This document shows, in pieces, positions 18,481 through 27,365 of a stretch of 64,000 bases of DNA. A model generated the notes under the pieces. That model was not told where the DNA came from. It worked only from the letters and a program-made list of their open reading frames with translations, and searched no databases. The position numbers and the translations under genes were made by a program. Origin of the DNA: Marinobacter sp. BW6 (GTDB taxonomy: Bacteria > Pseudomonadota > Gammaproteobacteria > Pseudomonadales > Oleiphilaceae); contig NZ_VIRN01000064.1 in the NCBI RefSeq assembly GCF_008107725.1, positions 62,001-126,000 on the forward strand, in the 5' to 3' direction. The first letter of the stretch is position 1; every line of letters begins with the position of its first letter.

Positions 18481-20589
18481 ATGGCAGGGCGCATTGTGCT
18501 CCTTCTTGCCTGTCTGTTTGTAATGCCCCCGGTCCAGGCCGAGCTGTCAGACAGCAAGCGGGCGCTGATCCAGGAGCTGTTTCCTTCGGCAACGGTCATC
18601 GAAGACAAGTTGCCGGACTTCCCCGTGTATCCGGTGTATCAACTCCAGGAACTGCTGGGCTATGCCTACGAAACACTGGACCACAGCCGCCTCCAGGGCT
18701 TTGCCGGCAAGCCGATCAGCATGCTGATCGGCCTGGATACCAAAGGGCGTTTCACCGGTATAAAGGTGCTGAATCACCACGAGCCGGTGTTTCTGCATGG
18801 CCTGGGCGAAGGCCCACTGTTCGAATTCGTAGACCAATACGAAGGGCATTCGTTACAAGAGCAGATTATTGTCAGCACCTCCAATTCCAGTCGATCCGGC
18901 CGAACCAGTGACGGCAATGTGGTTCACTTTGACGGTGTCAGCAAGGCCACGGTCTCAGTGCTGATCATCAACGACACCGTGTTGTCCTCAGCCCTGAAGG
19001 TGGCCCGCAAAAAACTAGAGGGTTTTGCCCAGAGCGCTCCCACCCGGGCGAAACCGGATTTCTACCAGCCGATGTCCTGGCAGCAGCTGGTGGAGCGCGG
19101 CTACATCGGGCACTGGCAGATCGACCGCGAAGCCATTGAAGCCGAACTGGGCCGCCCCCTTTCCGACTACCCGCTGGACATCGAGCCGGCGAAAGGCGAA
19201 CCCTTCGCCGAACTCTTCTTCGGTTACATCAACTCACCCATGGTGGGGCGTAACCTGCTGGGAGATGACGGCTATCAGCGCCTGATGCAAAGACTGGACG
19301 ACGGTGCCCAGGTGCTGGCGGTAATGTCCCGGGGCGCCTTTCCCCATGTTTCCCGCGAGTTCGTCCCCGGCAGCTCCCCGGACCGTGTCGGCCTCAACCA
19401 GAACAACCTGGCCGTGGAAATGCGTGACCTGAACCTGCTGGATCAGAATCTCGATTTCCGGGCATCCGGCATGCCCGCGTTCGATGCCGGCAATTTGTTC
19501 CGGGTGGGTGGCAACGCGGGCTTTAACCCGGGGGCAGAGGCCAATCTGAAGCTCAACGTCGAACTGGCCCGCAATCACCTGATGGTGGACCGCACATCCC
19601 TGGATATCCCCGTTCGGTTCAACGAAGAACTGTTTGAAGCCGTCGAGGTTGCCCCCAATCCAGAGGACGCCCGGCAACCGGTCTGGATCGGCCTGTGGAA
19701 AGAACGCTGGTGGCAGATTTCACTGCTGGTTCTCAGCCTGACCGTTCTGACCGTGTTCTTCGCCAAACAGAAAACGCTGAGCCGAAACCCGAAGCTGGTG
19801 CAGAGGTTCCGCTGGGGCTTCCTCTTTTTCACCCTGTTTTTCATTGGCTTTTACGCCCAGGGTCAGCTTTCGGTTGTTAACATCTATACCCTGTTCCTGG
19901 CCATCTGGGACGGCTTCTCCCTCAATGTCTTCCTGCTCGATCCAATCATCTTCATTCTCTGGGTCTACACCTTCGTAACCCTGTTCATCTGGGGCCGGGG
20001 CCTGTTTTGCGGCTGGCTCTGCCCGTTTGGCGCCCTCCAGGAGATGGCCGCCTGGCTTGGCGAAAAACTGAGATTCCGCCAGATCAAGGTGCCCGAGCAA
20101 TGGCATAGGCGCCTGATCCTGCTTAAATACCCCATACTGCTCAGCCTGGTAGGCACCGCGTTCTACTCCCTGACCATCGCCGAAAAACTGGCGGAAGTGG
20201 AACCATTCAAAACCAGCATCACCCTGTTTTTCGTCCGCTCCTGGCCATTTGTGCTCTACGCCGTTGGCCTGCTGGTGCTCGGCATGTTTATTCACAAATT
20301 CTACTGCCGCTACCTGTGCCCACTGGGCGCCGGCCTTGCCGTGCTTGGACGGCTCCGGCTGTTCAGCTGGCTGGACCGGGTCGAGCTCTGCGGGAACCCA
20401 TGCCAGCATTGCAAGAATGAATGCGGTATCAACGCGATTCGCAAGGATGGCCGGATTGATTACGACGAGTGCATTCAGTGTCTGGAGTGTGTCGTTATTC
20501 TCGAAGACGAGACCCAATGCGTCGACAAACGACTCAAGAACAAAAAACAGTCACGACAGGCAAACATACTGGCAACGGACGCGGGTTGA
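18481..20589 (+). CDS. NosR/NirI-like membrane flavoprotein with iron-sulfur clusters
   Basis: Protein of 702 aa. Signal peptide to about residue 20; periplasmic FMN-binding domain around 70-190 with DGVSKATVS, resembling the flavinylation motif; periplasmic middle domain to about 400; then about six membrane helices (415-645) carrying the two cytoplasmic motifs CGWLCPFG and CRYLCPLG; and C-terminal ferredoxin-like cysteines CGNPCQHCKNEC and CIQCLEC. This is the full NosR layout; NosR passes electrons to N2O reductase or supports nos expression. No nosZ, nosD or nir gene is in the window, so its partner here is unknown. ATG at 18481 has CAGGAG upstream. Confidence 0.85.
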   Translation: MAGRIVLLLACLFVMPPVQAELSDSKRALIQELFPSATVIEDKLPDFPVYPVYQLQELLGYAYETLDHSRLQGFAGKPISMLIGLDTKGRFTGIKVLNHHEPVFLHGLGEGPLFEFVDQYEGHSLQEQIIVSTSNSSRSGRTSDGNVVHFDGVSKATVSVLIINDTVLSSALKVARKKLEGFAQSAPTRAKPDFYQPMSWQQLVERGYIGHWQIDREAIEAELGRPLSDYPLDIEPAKGEPFAELFFGYINSPMVGRNLLGDDGYQRLMQRLDDGAQVLAVMSRGAFPHVSREFVPGSSPDRVGLNQNNLAVEMRDLNLLDQNLDFRASGMPAFDAGNLFRVGGNAGFNPGAEANLKLNVELARNHLMVDRTSLDIPVRFNEELFEAVEVAPNPEDARQPVWIGLWKERWWQISLLVLSLTVLTVFFAKQKTLSRNPKLVQRFRWGFLFFTLFFIGFYAQGQLSVVNIYTLFLAIWDGFSLNVFLLDPIIFILWVYTFVTLFIWGRGLFCGWLCPFGALQEMAAWLGEKLRFRQIKVPEQWHRRLILLKYPILLSLVGTAFYSLTIAEKLAEVEPFKTSITLFFVRSWPFVLYAVGLLVLGMFIHKFYCRYLCPLGAGLAVLGRLRLFSWLDRVELCGNPCQHCKNECGINAIRKDGRIDYDECIQCLECVVILEDETQCVDKRLKNKKQSRQANILATDAG

Positions 20590-20618
20590 GCCGCATCCGC
20601 TCGCCAGCAGGATCTGAA

Positions 20619-21173
20619 TCACTGCTTCTTCTGCCATTCAAACTTCTTGAACGGCTCATCAACCGGCGTTTCGGCAATGTGGTTGATGTAGTTGCTCAAG
20701 GTTTTCTGGGACAGCACCAGAATCACTTCCAGCACCTGGCGGTGGTTGTAACCTGCCGTGTAGAAGGCATCCAGATCCTCCTTGCTGACATTGCCATCTT
20801 TGCGCATCACGGCGAGCGTAAAGGTCCGTAGTGCCTCCAGCTTGTCGCTCGGCAACGGTGTCTCATTCCGCAACGCATCAACGATGTCATCGGAGACTTC
20901 CATCATCTTGGCGATCCCGGTATGTGCCGGAACACAGTAATGACACTCGTTTTCTACGTTAATTGTCTGCCAAACCACCGTTTTTTCGTCATTATCAAAG
21001 CTGCTGTCCAGCACCAGCTGGTGCAGCTTCTGATACGCCTCAAGCGCTCCTGGCGCTTCGGCCATCACGGCGTGGAGACCTGGAATCATGCCAAAGCCCT
21101 TGAGGGAATTCTCAAGAAGCGGTTTGGATTTTTCCGGGGCGGATTCGACATCATGCATTGGAAAGTCAGTCAT
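20619..21173 (-). CDS. Carboxymuconolactone decarboxylase/AhpD-like protein
   Basis: Protein of 184 aa with the alkylhydroperoxidase D-like fold. The catalytic segment ENECHYCVPAHTGIAKMM carries the redox CxxC with the downstream histidine. Such proteins act as peroxidases or thiol reductants. The ATG at 21173 is used. It is divergently oriented to the TetR gene, with two similar palindromes between them, so it is the likely target of that repressor. Confidence 0.85.
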   Translation of the reverse strand: MTDFPMHDVESAPEKSKPLLENSLKGFGMIPGLHAVMAEAPGALEAYQKLHQLVLDSSFDNDEKTVVWQTINVENECHYCVPAHTGIAKMMEVSDDIVDALRNETPLPSDKLEALRTFTLAVMRKDGNVSKEDLDAFYTAGYNHRQVLEVILVLSQKTLSNYINHIAETPVDEPFKKFEWQKKQ

Positions 21174-21225
21174 CACGATCTCCTTTTTGAACGATTGATC
21201 AATTACAACTTCAGGCTAACTGTTA

Positions 21226-21264
21226 TTGAGCAGTCATTCAAGATATAATTGAACAGTCACTCAA
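21226..21264. promoter_or_regulatory. Paired palindromic operators, ahpD-like/tetR intergenic
   Basis: TTGAGCAGTCATTCAA (21226-21241) and TTGAACAGTCACTCAA (21249-21264) differ at two positions and each has a TTGA/TCAA dyad. Their starts are 23 bp apart, near two helical turns. Position between divergent promoters suggests binding by the adjacent TetR protein, with autoregulation. Confidence 0.65.
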
Positions 21265-21289
21265 AACACGACCATGGTGAATCGTTGTT

Positions 21290-21895
21290 ATGGCCAGACA
21301 TGCACGCTATGACCGAAAAACCGCTCTGGAAAAGGCCGTAGGCCTGTTCTGGGAGAAGGGGTATCACGGCAGCTCCATGAAACAAATTGAGCAGGCCCTC
21401 GACATGCGCCCCGGCAGTATCTACGCCACGTTTGGCAGCAAGGACGGTCTGTTTTCAGAAGCACTGGCCGCCTATGCTGAACAGGGTGGCCGAGAGCTGG
21501 CTGTCCACCTCCAGGGTTTTGAATCCATTGTTGAAGGGCTTCAGGACTATTTACGCGGCATCGCCTGCAGTTGCGGCGACGAGAATGCGGCGCCGTCCCG
21601 GGCCTGTATGATCGTGAAAACGCTGCTGGAATCCAGCAATACCCACCCGGCCCTGGCGGACCAGGCCAACAGCATTCTTGCCGCCATTGAACAATCCATC
21701 GCGGAACTGCTGGAACGGGCAAAGGTTAAGGGCGAGTTGGTTGAGTCCGTAGACAGCCGGCGGCTTGCCGTGCTGCTCCAGGCGCAGATCATGGGTCTGA
21801 GATCCATGGGTGAACGCAACCTGGACCCGCAAATCATGCGGGATCTGGGCGATGATATGGCGGCTATTCTGGACGGATTCCGCACCCGGCACTGA
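21290..21895 (+). CDS. TetR family transcriptional regulator
   Basis: Protein of 201 aa. The N-terminal helix-turn-helix is clear (TALEKAVGLFWEKGYHGSSM, then KQIEQALDMRPGSIYATFGSKDGLF), followed by a ligand-binding helical domain with cysteines at SCGDENAAPSRACMIV that might sense oxidants or electrophiles (AcnR/NemR-like arrangement). Divergent from the AhpD-like gene with two palindromic sites between. A hairpin AGCCCCGG/CCGGGGCT at 21911-21936 follows the stop. Confidence 0.9.
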   Translation: MARHARYDRKTALEKAVGLFWEKGYHGSSMKQIEQALDMRPGSIYATFGSKDGLFSEALAAYAEQGGRELAVHLQGFESIVEGLQDYLRGIACSCGDENAAPSRACMIVKTLLESSNTHPALADQANSILAAIEQSIAELLERAKVKGELVESVDSRRLAVLLQAQIMGLRSMGERNLDPQIMRDLGDDMAAILDGFRTRH

Positions 21896-22118
21896 ACTCT
21901 TCCGTTTCCGAGCCCCGGTGCCACAACGCCGGGGCTGAAGGTAGCAGCACTTCCGTCGAATTGTACCCGCAGCGCCGGCCGCGTTAACATTAACGGTCGG
22001 CTCAGGCCCCGCCTTGCTCCTTGCTCTCCTCTGGCTGCAAGCCTGGTTCCCAGTGAGGACAGCCAAGCATTCTTGCCCGAAGAGTACTTGGCTATCTTCA
22101 CTTACAGGTCTGATTGTT

Positions 22119-23429
22119 ATGGATAACCTTCATCATATCGTTGTGGTCGGCGGCGGTGCTGGCGGTCTCGAACTGGTTACCAGCCTTGGTAACAAACTGG
22201 GGAAAAAGAAAAAGGCCAGAGTTACTCTGGTGGATGCCGGACTCACCCATGTCTGGAAACCGCTGCTGCACGAAGTCGCGTCCGGTTCGCTGGATGCCAG
22301 CGCCAACGAGATCAACTACCGGGCCCACGCGCGGAAGCACCATTACGAATTCCAGCTTGGTCGGATGAGCGGCCTGGACCGCGAGAAAAAGCGACTGGTT
22401 ATCGCGCCGTTCCACGACGAAGACGGCGACGAAGTTGTCCCTGAGCGACACATAAGCTATGACACCCTTGTGATTGCCGTGGGCAGCACCGCCAACGATT
22501 TCGGGACACCCGGAGCACAGGAAAACTGCCTTTTTCTGGATAGCCTGCAACAGGCCAGACGTTTTCACAACCTGATGCTCAACGCCTTTCTCAGGAGGAA
22601 TCACGAAGCCTTGCAGGGCTCCGAACACTCTCTGAACATCAGCATCATCGGCGCCGGCGCCACCGGCGTGGAACTTGCAGCCGAGCTCCGACTTGCCTCC
22701 CGGGAACTCCCGGTTTACGGCATGAATCACCTGCAGCCATCCGACGTTTCCATTAGCGTCATTGAAGCCGCCGACCGCATCCTCCCCGCCTTGCCCGGTC
22801 GCCTCTCGGCCGCAGCCACCCGGGAACTGGAGCATCAGCGGGTCAAGGTGCTGACCGGCCAACCGGTCAGTGAAGTCCGGGCAAATAGTGTGGTTATGAA
22901 AGACGGTACCGAGCTACCCTCAGAAATGACCATCTGGGCCGCAGGTATCAAGGCGCCGGCCTTTTTGGCAGACCTGGACGGATTAGAAGTGAACAATGGC
23001 AACCAACTGGTAGTGGAGCAAACCCTGCAATCCTCACAGGATGCCGACATCTATGCCTTCGGCGACTGCGCAGCCTGCCCGCAGCCGGACTCAGACCGCC
23101 CGGTGCCTCCGCGGGCCCAGGCCGCACATCAGCAGGCGGATGCCCTGTTCAAAACCCTGTGTAACCGCCTGGACGGCGGCGAAGCCGTGCCCTTCGTCTA
23201 CAACGACCACGGATCGCTGATCAACTTCAGCCGCTATACCACTGTGGGCAACCTAATGGGCAATCTGTCCGGGCGCAGCATGTACATCGAAGGCAAGGTA
23301 GCTCGGCTGTTCTATGTTTCCCTCTACCGTATGCACCAGGTAGCTCTGCACGGATTTGTCCGTACCGGCATCATCTGGCTGATGGATAAAATCAGCCGTG
23401 CCATGCAACCGCGTCTCAAACTACACTAG
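22119..23429 (+). CDS. ndh: Type II NADH dehydrogenase (NDH-2)
   Basis: Single-subunit FAD-dependent NADH:quinone oxidoreductase of 436 aa that feeds electrons to the quinone pool without proton pumping. Motifs: IVVVGGGAGGLELVTSLG (FAD), VWKPLLHEVASGSLDA (family signature), ISIIGAGATGVELAAEL (NADH), AAGIKAP and IYAFGDCAACP. The C-terminal amphipathic helix FVRTGIIWLMDKISRAMQ would anchor it to the inner membrane. ATG at 22119 matches the family N terminus. A tRNA-Gly gene lies immediately downstream on the other strand. Confidence 0.92.
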   Translation: MDNLHHIVVVGGGAGGLELVTSLGNKLGKKKKARVTLVDAGLTHVWKPLLHEVASGSLDASANEINYRAHARKHHYEFQLGRMSGLDREKKRLVIAPFHDEDGDEVVPERHISYDTLVIAVGSTANDFGTPGAQENCLFLDSLQQARRFHNLMLNAFLRRNHEALQGSEHSLNISIIGAGATGVELAAELRLASRELPVYGMNHLQPSDVSISVIEAADRILPALPGRLSAAATRELEHQRVKVLTGQPVSEVRANSVVMKDGTELPSEMTIWAAGIKAPAFLADLDGLEVNNGNQLVVEQTLQSSQDADIYAFGDCAACPQPDSDRPVPPRAQAAHQQADALFKTLCNRLDGGEAVPFVYNDHGSLINFSRYTTVGNLMGNLSGRSMYIEGKVARLFYVSLYRMHQVALHGFVRTGIIWLMDKISRAMQPRLKLH

Positions 23430-23453
23430 AAGGGAAGCCAGCCGGCAAGTTAG

Positions 23454-23527
23454 TGGAGCGGGTGAAGGGAATCGAACCCTCGTATGCAGCTTGGGAAGCT
23501 GCCGTTCTACCATTGAACTACACCCGC
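23454..23527 (-). tRNA. tRNA-Gly (anticodon CCC)
   Basis: Minus-strand sequence folds as a complete tRNA: acceptor GCGGGTG/CACCCGC, D-loop AGTTCAATGGTAGA, anticodon stem GCAGC/GCTGC with loop TTCCCAA (anticodon CCC), T arm AGGGTTCGATTCCCTT and encoded CCA (23454-23456). It sits between ndh and the K+/H+ antiporter gene. Confidence 0.95.
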
Positions 23528-23547
23528 AAAAAAATGCCCGCGAGAGC

Positions 23548-23577
23548 AATATAAGCGGTCAGCCCGGCAATGGGCAA
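23548..23577 (-). promoter_or_regulatory. Candidate tRNA-Gly promoter
   Basis: TTGCCC (23577-23572) and TATATT (23553-23548) are spaced 18 bp on the minus strand, followed by a GC-rich discriminator (CTCTCGCGGGC), as usual for stringently controlled stable RNA promoters. Start would be about 13 nt ahead of the tRNA. Confidence 0.45.
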
Positions 23578-23597
23578 GCATTCTGTCTGGAGCAACA

Positions 23598-25322
23598 ATG
23601 GACCCCACCCTGACTCTGATTGGCGCCCTGATGTTGGTCATCAGTATCGTGCTCAGCCCGCTTTCCAGCCGGGTGGGTATGCCTGTGCTGCTGATCTTTC
23701 TGGTGGTCGGCATGATGATGGGCGAGGACGGGCCAGGTGGTATCCAGTTCGATGATTTCGAGCTGGCCTTCCTGATCGCCAACCTGGCGCTGGGCGTGAT
23801 CCTGCTGGACGGCGGCATGCGCACCCGGGCGGAAACCTTCCGAGTGGGCCTGAAACCCGCTCTGATACTGGCCACTCTCGGTGTCGCAATGACCGCCGCA
23901 GGCGCTGCAGTTGTCGCCTGGTGGGTGTTCGACCTGCACTGGCTGACCGCCCTGTTGATTGGCGCCATTATTTCCTCCACCGATGCTGCCGCCGTATTTT
24001 CCCTGCTCCAAGGCCGGGGCCTGCACCTGAACGAACGGGTCAGTGCCACTCTGGAGATCGAATCCGGCAGTAACGACCCCATGGCGATTTTCCTGACCCT
24101 GATGCTGGTCACGCTGATTGGTAACGACGGCGAGCACGCGGGCTGGGCCGCCCTTTCCATGCTGGTGCAACAATTCGGCATCGGCGCGGTTGCCGGCATC
24201 ATCGGCGGTTTTGCCGTGGTGGAGTTGGCCAATCGTATCCGCCTGACGCCATCCCTGTACCCGTTACTTGTGGCAGCTGCGGGAATCTCGGTGTTTTCCG
24301 CGACCAACGCCCTGGGCGGCAGCGGGTTTCTGGCCATTTACCTGACCGGCGTGGTGATCGGTAACCGACATGTCCGGATGATGCCGATGATCCTTCAGGT
24401 CCACGATGGCCTGGCCTGGCTGGCCCAGTTGTGCCTGTTCCTGATGCTGGGTCTACTGGTAACCCCGTCGGACCTGATTCCACTGGCTGGTGGGGGCTTG
24501 ATACTGGCCCTCTCCCTGATCTTCATTATCCGCCCGCTGACGGTCATGCTCACCCTTTGGCCGTTTGCCTTTAACCGTCGCGAGCTGGGTTTTATCAGCT
24601 GGGTTGGCCTGAGGGGCGCCGTGCCAATCGTTCTGGCCCTGTTCCCGATCATTGCGGACCTGCCAGAAGCCCAACTGGTGTTCCACGCAGCCTTCTTTAT
24701 CGTCCTGGTCTCTCTTCTGGTACAGGGCACCACCATGACACCACTGGCCCGAAAGCTCCGTCTGGAGGTACCAGCGGGAGAAGACCCCTATCGAAGACTG
24801 CCCCTGGATGCCCCGGCGGCGGGAGACCACGAGTTGATGCTGTTCCCGCTCCGAGGCGAAAGCTGGGAAACGCCGCGAAGGCTCAGCCAGTTGCGCTTTC
24901 CTGAGAATACCGCTGTGGCCGGGGTATTCCGTAACCGGGTCTGCCTGCAACCGAAAGCAGATCTGGAAGTCTCCAGTGGCGACATGGTGGCGATGTTTGC
25001 GACCCCCAGCGTGTTGCCGGAACTTGGCAAGGCACTCAGCGGCCGGCACGCGCCCAAGTACCTGGCCGATCGGGCGTTCTTTGGTGATTTTGTACTCAAC
25101 GGCGATGCCCTGCTGGGCGATGTCGAGCAGGTCTACGGTATCGAATTTGACGACTTGCCGCCGGAACTGTCCCTGGCCGAGTGCTTTGCAAAACGGACCA
25201 AAGGACACCCGGTTGTAGGTGATGTGGTAACCCTTGGCCCGGTAACACTGGTTGCCCGGGCTACCAGCGCCGACAAGGTAACCAAGGTCGGCCTGAAGAT
25301 GGATAGTTCACAAAACGACTGA
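23598..25322 (+). CDS. nhaP2: K+/H+ antiporter, NhaP2/CvrA type
   Basis: CPA1-family antiporter of 574 aa. Residues 1-385 hold about 12 membrane helices with the ion-binding SSTDAAAVFSLL and ESGSNDPMAIFL motifs. A TrkA-C-like regulatory domain (about 400-480, LMLFPLRGESW ... VSSGDMVAMFA) and a C-terminal CorC/HlyC-like domain (about 495-570, DFVLNGDALLGDVEQVYG ... GDVVTLGPVTLVAR) follow. This is the NhaP2/CvrA domain order, which extrudes K+ (or Na+) and supports volume and pH control. Confidence 0.9.
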   Translation: MDPTLTLIGALMLVISIVLSPLSSRVGMPVLLIFLVVGMMMGEDGPGGIQFDDFELAFLIANLALGVILLDGGMRTRAETFRVGLKPALILATLGVAMTAAGAAVVAWWVFDLHWLTALLIGAIISSTDAAAVFSLLQGRGLHLNERVSATLEIESGSNDPMAIFLTLMLVTLIGNDGEHAGWAALSMLVQQFGIGAVAGIIGGFAVVELANRIRLTPSLYPLLVAAAGISVFSATNALGGSGFLAIYLTGVVIGNRHVRMMPMILQVHDGLAWLAQLCLFLMLGLLVTPSDLIPLAGGGLILALSLIFIIRPLTVMLTLWPFAFNRRELGFISWVGLRGAVPIVLALFPIIADLPEAQLVFHAAFFIVLVSLLVQGTTMTPLARKLRLEVPAGEDPYRRLPLDAPAAGDHELMLFPLRGESWETPRRLSQLRFPENTAVAGVFRNRVCLQPKADLEVSSGDMVAMFATPSVLPELGKALSGRHAPKYLADRAFFGDFVLNGDALLGDVEQVYGIEFDDLPPELSLAECFAKRTKGHPVVGDVVTLGPVTLVARATSADKVTKVGLKMDSSQND

Positions 25323-25429
25323 ACAGCGAACCAGATAGCCAAAAAAGTTAACAAAACCCCTTAACAGATCCCATGCGGGCTATGGTATAAAACGCCTGTG
25401 CAAAGATTAATCATTGGTAAGTTAAGAAC

Positions 25430-25993
25430 ATGAGTATTTTCCGCGCCCTGATATCCACCCTCACCCTGCTCTGCCTGGCAGTCGCTCCAAATGCGCTCGC
25501 CACTGAGCTGCTGGCCAAAGCCGACACCAAGATGCCGGTTGCCACCATGTATGAGCCCGTGGATATTGGAAGCATCAGTAAGGTGGTGGTTCGCAAGGGA
25601 GAGCGCCGCCTGTACCTGATGGACGGTGAGGACGTGGTTCGCAGCTACCGCATTTCCCTGGGCGACAACCCTGAGGGCCACAAGCTGTATGAAGGCGATG
25701 AACGCACCCCCGAAGGCGACTACACGCTGGACTGGCGCAACGCGGAAAGCGATTTCTACAAATCCATTCACATCTCCTACCCGAGCGAGCGTGACCGTGA
25801 ACTGGCGTCGGCCTGGGGTCTGAATCCCGGTGGCAGCATCATGATTCACGGCCTGCCCAATGATATGGGTGACATGGCCTTCGCCTATACCGGCCTGGAC
25901 TGGACCGATGGCTGCATCGCCGTGACCAACGAAGAAATGGACGAAATCTGGCAACTGGTGTCCAACGGAACCCCCATCAGCATTCATCCTTAA
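25430..25993 (+). CDS. L,D-transpeptidase (YkuD domain), exported
   Basis: Protein of 187 aa with signal peptide (SIFRALISTLTLLCLAVAPN, cleavage after ALA) and one YkuD domain. Catalytic motif H140-G ... D-G-C162 (IMIHGLPND and DWTDGCIAVTN) is intact. L,D-transpeptidases crosslink peptidoglycan or, in the Ybi/Ycf class, join the C-terminal lysine of Lpp to peptidoglycan. It stands 206 bp upstream of an OprI-type lipoprotein gene on the same strand, which makes Lpp/OprI tethering a reasonable but unproven role. Confidence 0.9.
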   Translation: MSIFRALISTLTLLCLAVAPNALATELLAKADTKMPVATMYEPVDIGSISKVVVRKGERRLYLMDGEDVVRSYRISLGDNPEGHKLYEGDERTPEGDYTLDWRNAESDFYKSIHISYPSERDRELASAWGLNPGGSIMIHGLPNDMGDMAFAYTGLDWTDGCIAVTNEEMDEIWQLVSNGTPISIHP

Positions 25994-26069
25994 TCCAAAT
26001 CTGACAGCCGCATTACGTTGTTGTCATATGCTTAGCAAATTTACGTATCTGTAGTTAACATTCCTGCTT

Positions 26070-26086
26070 ACAGTGTTTTACACTGT
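26070..26086. other. ACAGTG-N5-CACTGT inverted repeat
   Basis: Six-bp arms around TTTTA, followed by TTTAAC on the plus strand, 77 bp after the L,D-transpeptidase stop. It may be a weak terminator of that gene or an operator for the lipoprotein gene downstream. Confidence 0.35.
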
Positions 26087-26199
26087 TTAACGACTCCGGT
26101 AGTCATTACCTGACAAGCAACGCTGCGCAGGTTGACAGGAAGTCGTCTATACTGACTTTCGGATCACAGGAAATAACTCGACCAATAAGGGGATTTACA

Positions 26200-26481
26200 A
26201 TGCGTAAACTGACGATCGCCGGGATTGCACTGGCCACTGCTCTGACTGCAGGTTGTGCCACCACTGACCAAGGCGCCCTCGACGAAGCAAATGCAACCGC
26301 CAGCTCCGCTGAGAGCACTGCTGAAAATGCACTGAACACTGCTAACAGCGCCGCCAGCTCTGCCCGTACTGCCCAGCAGACTGCAGAAGAAGCTCTGGCC
26401 GCTGCTCGTGCAGCCCAGAAAGCTGCCGACGAAGCAAACGAGCGTGCCAAGCGTATGCTCGAGCGTGCCAGCCAGAAGTAA
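26200..26481 (+). CDS. oprI: OprI/Lpp-type major outer membrane lipoprotein
   Basis: Protein of 93 aa. Lipobox LTAGC with the lipidated Cys19, then a continuous alanine-rich coiled coil (repeating ALxxA heptads) ending in KAADEANERAKRMLERASQK. The last part is nearly the same as Pseudomonas OprI and the terminal lysine is the site used for covalent attachment to peptidoglycan in Lpp. Expected to be highly expressed and to tether the outer membrane. It is followed by a strong intrinsic terminator. Confidence 0.92.
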   Translation: MRKLTIAGIALATALTAGCATTDQGALDEANATASSAESTAENALNTANSAASSARTAQQTAEEALAAARAAQKAADEANERAKRMLERASQK

Positions 26482-26497
26482 GGCTGATACGTAAAAG

Positions 26498-26525
26498 AAA
26501 GGCCGGCATTGCCGGCCTTTTTTTA
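26498..26525. terminator. Bidirectional intrinsic terminator after oprI
   Basis: AAAGGCCGGC and GCCGGCCTTT form a perfect 10-bp stem with an ATT loop, followed by a T-run on the plus strand and preceded by A residues, so it can end both oprI and the convergent slipin gene. Confidence 0.9.
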
Positions 26526-27326
26526 TGCCTCGGGTTCGGGTTTTTCAGGGCCCGGCTTGTCAGGCGTAAAGGGTTTGTTCTCCTTCAGGAACGTGGTCAT
26601 CAGTTCCATAGGCAGCGGGAATACAATGGTGGATGAGTTTGTGTTGCTCATATCCGCCAGGGTCTGCAGGTAACGCAGCTGCATGGACCCGGAGTTGGTG
26701 GACATGACATCCGCCGCTTCCACCAGCTTCTTCGACGCCTGCAATTCGCCCTCGGCGTGGATGACCTTGGCACGACGTTCCCGCTCGGCCTCCGCCTGAC
26801 GGGCAATGGCACGAATCATCGACTCGTTGAGGTCCACGTGCTTGATTTCCACGTTGGCCACCTTGATGCCCCATTCCTCGGTCTGGGCATCGATGATCTC
26901 CTGGATATCAGAATTAAGCTTGTCACGCTCTGACAGCATTTCGTCGAGATCGTGCTTGCCTAGCACCGACCGCAGCGTGGTCTGGGCCAGTTGGCTGGTG
27001 GCGGAATTGAAATCCTCCACCCGGATAATGGCGCGCTCGGGATCCACTACGCGGAAGTAGAGTACGGCATTGACTCGCACCGTCACGTTATCCCGGGAGA
27101 TCACGTCCTGGCTCGGCACATCAAGGGTGATCACCCGCAGATCCACCCGCACGATCTGCTGGATACCGGGGATAACGAGAATCAGGCCAGGGCCTTTGAC
27201 GCCCTGGAAACGCCCCAGAAAGAACACCACGCCACGCTCGTATTCCGGCAAGATCTTGATAGCCGAAGCGAGAATCAGCAGTAGCACCACCGTGGGTGCT
27301 ACATAGGGAATCAGATCGCCAATCAT
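26523..27326 (-). CDS. Slipin (stomatin/prohibitin/HflK-like membrane protein)
   Basis: SPFH-domain protein of 267 aa. One N-terminal membrane helix ([18 protein letters not shown]), then the SPFH core with [27 protein letters not shown] and [20 protein letters not shown], and an alanine/glutamate coiled coil [16 protein letters not shown]. Slipins form membrane microdomain scaffolds and pair with NfeD proteins, which is the case here: nfeD ends 39 bp upstream on the same strand. In archaea the NfeD protease cleaves the slipin C terminus; this protein has the matching hydrophobic segment [12 protein letters not shown] near its end. Confidence 0.9.
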   Translation of the reverse strand: MIGDLIPYVAPTVVLLLILASAIKILPEYERGVVFFLGRFQGVKGPGLILVIPGIQQIVRVDLRVITLDVPSQDVISRDNVTVRVNAVLYFRVVDPERAIIRVEDFNSATSQLAQTTLRSVLGKHDLDEMLSERDKLNSDIQEIIDAQTEEWGIKVANVEIKHVDLNESMIRAIARQAEAERERRAKVIHAEGELQASKKLVEAADVMSTNSGSMQLRYLQTLADMSNTNSSTIVFPLPMELMTTFLKENKPFTPDKPGPEKPEPEA

Positions 27327-27365
27327 ACGGCCTCCTTGTGTTGCCGTTGGTCTCTTTTTGCCAAG

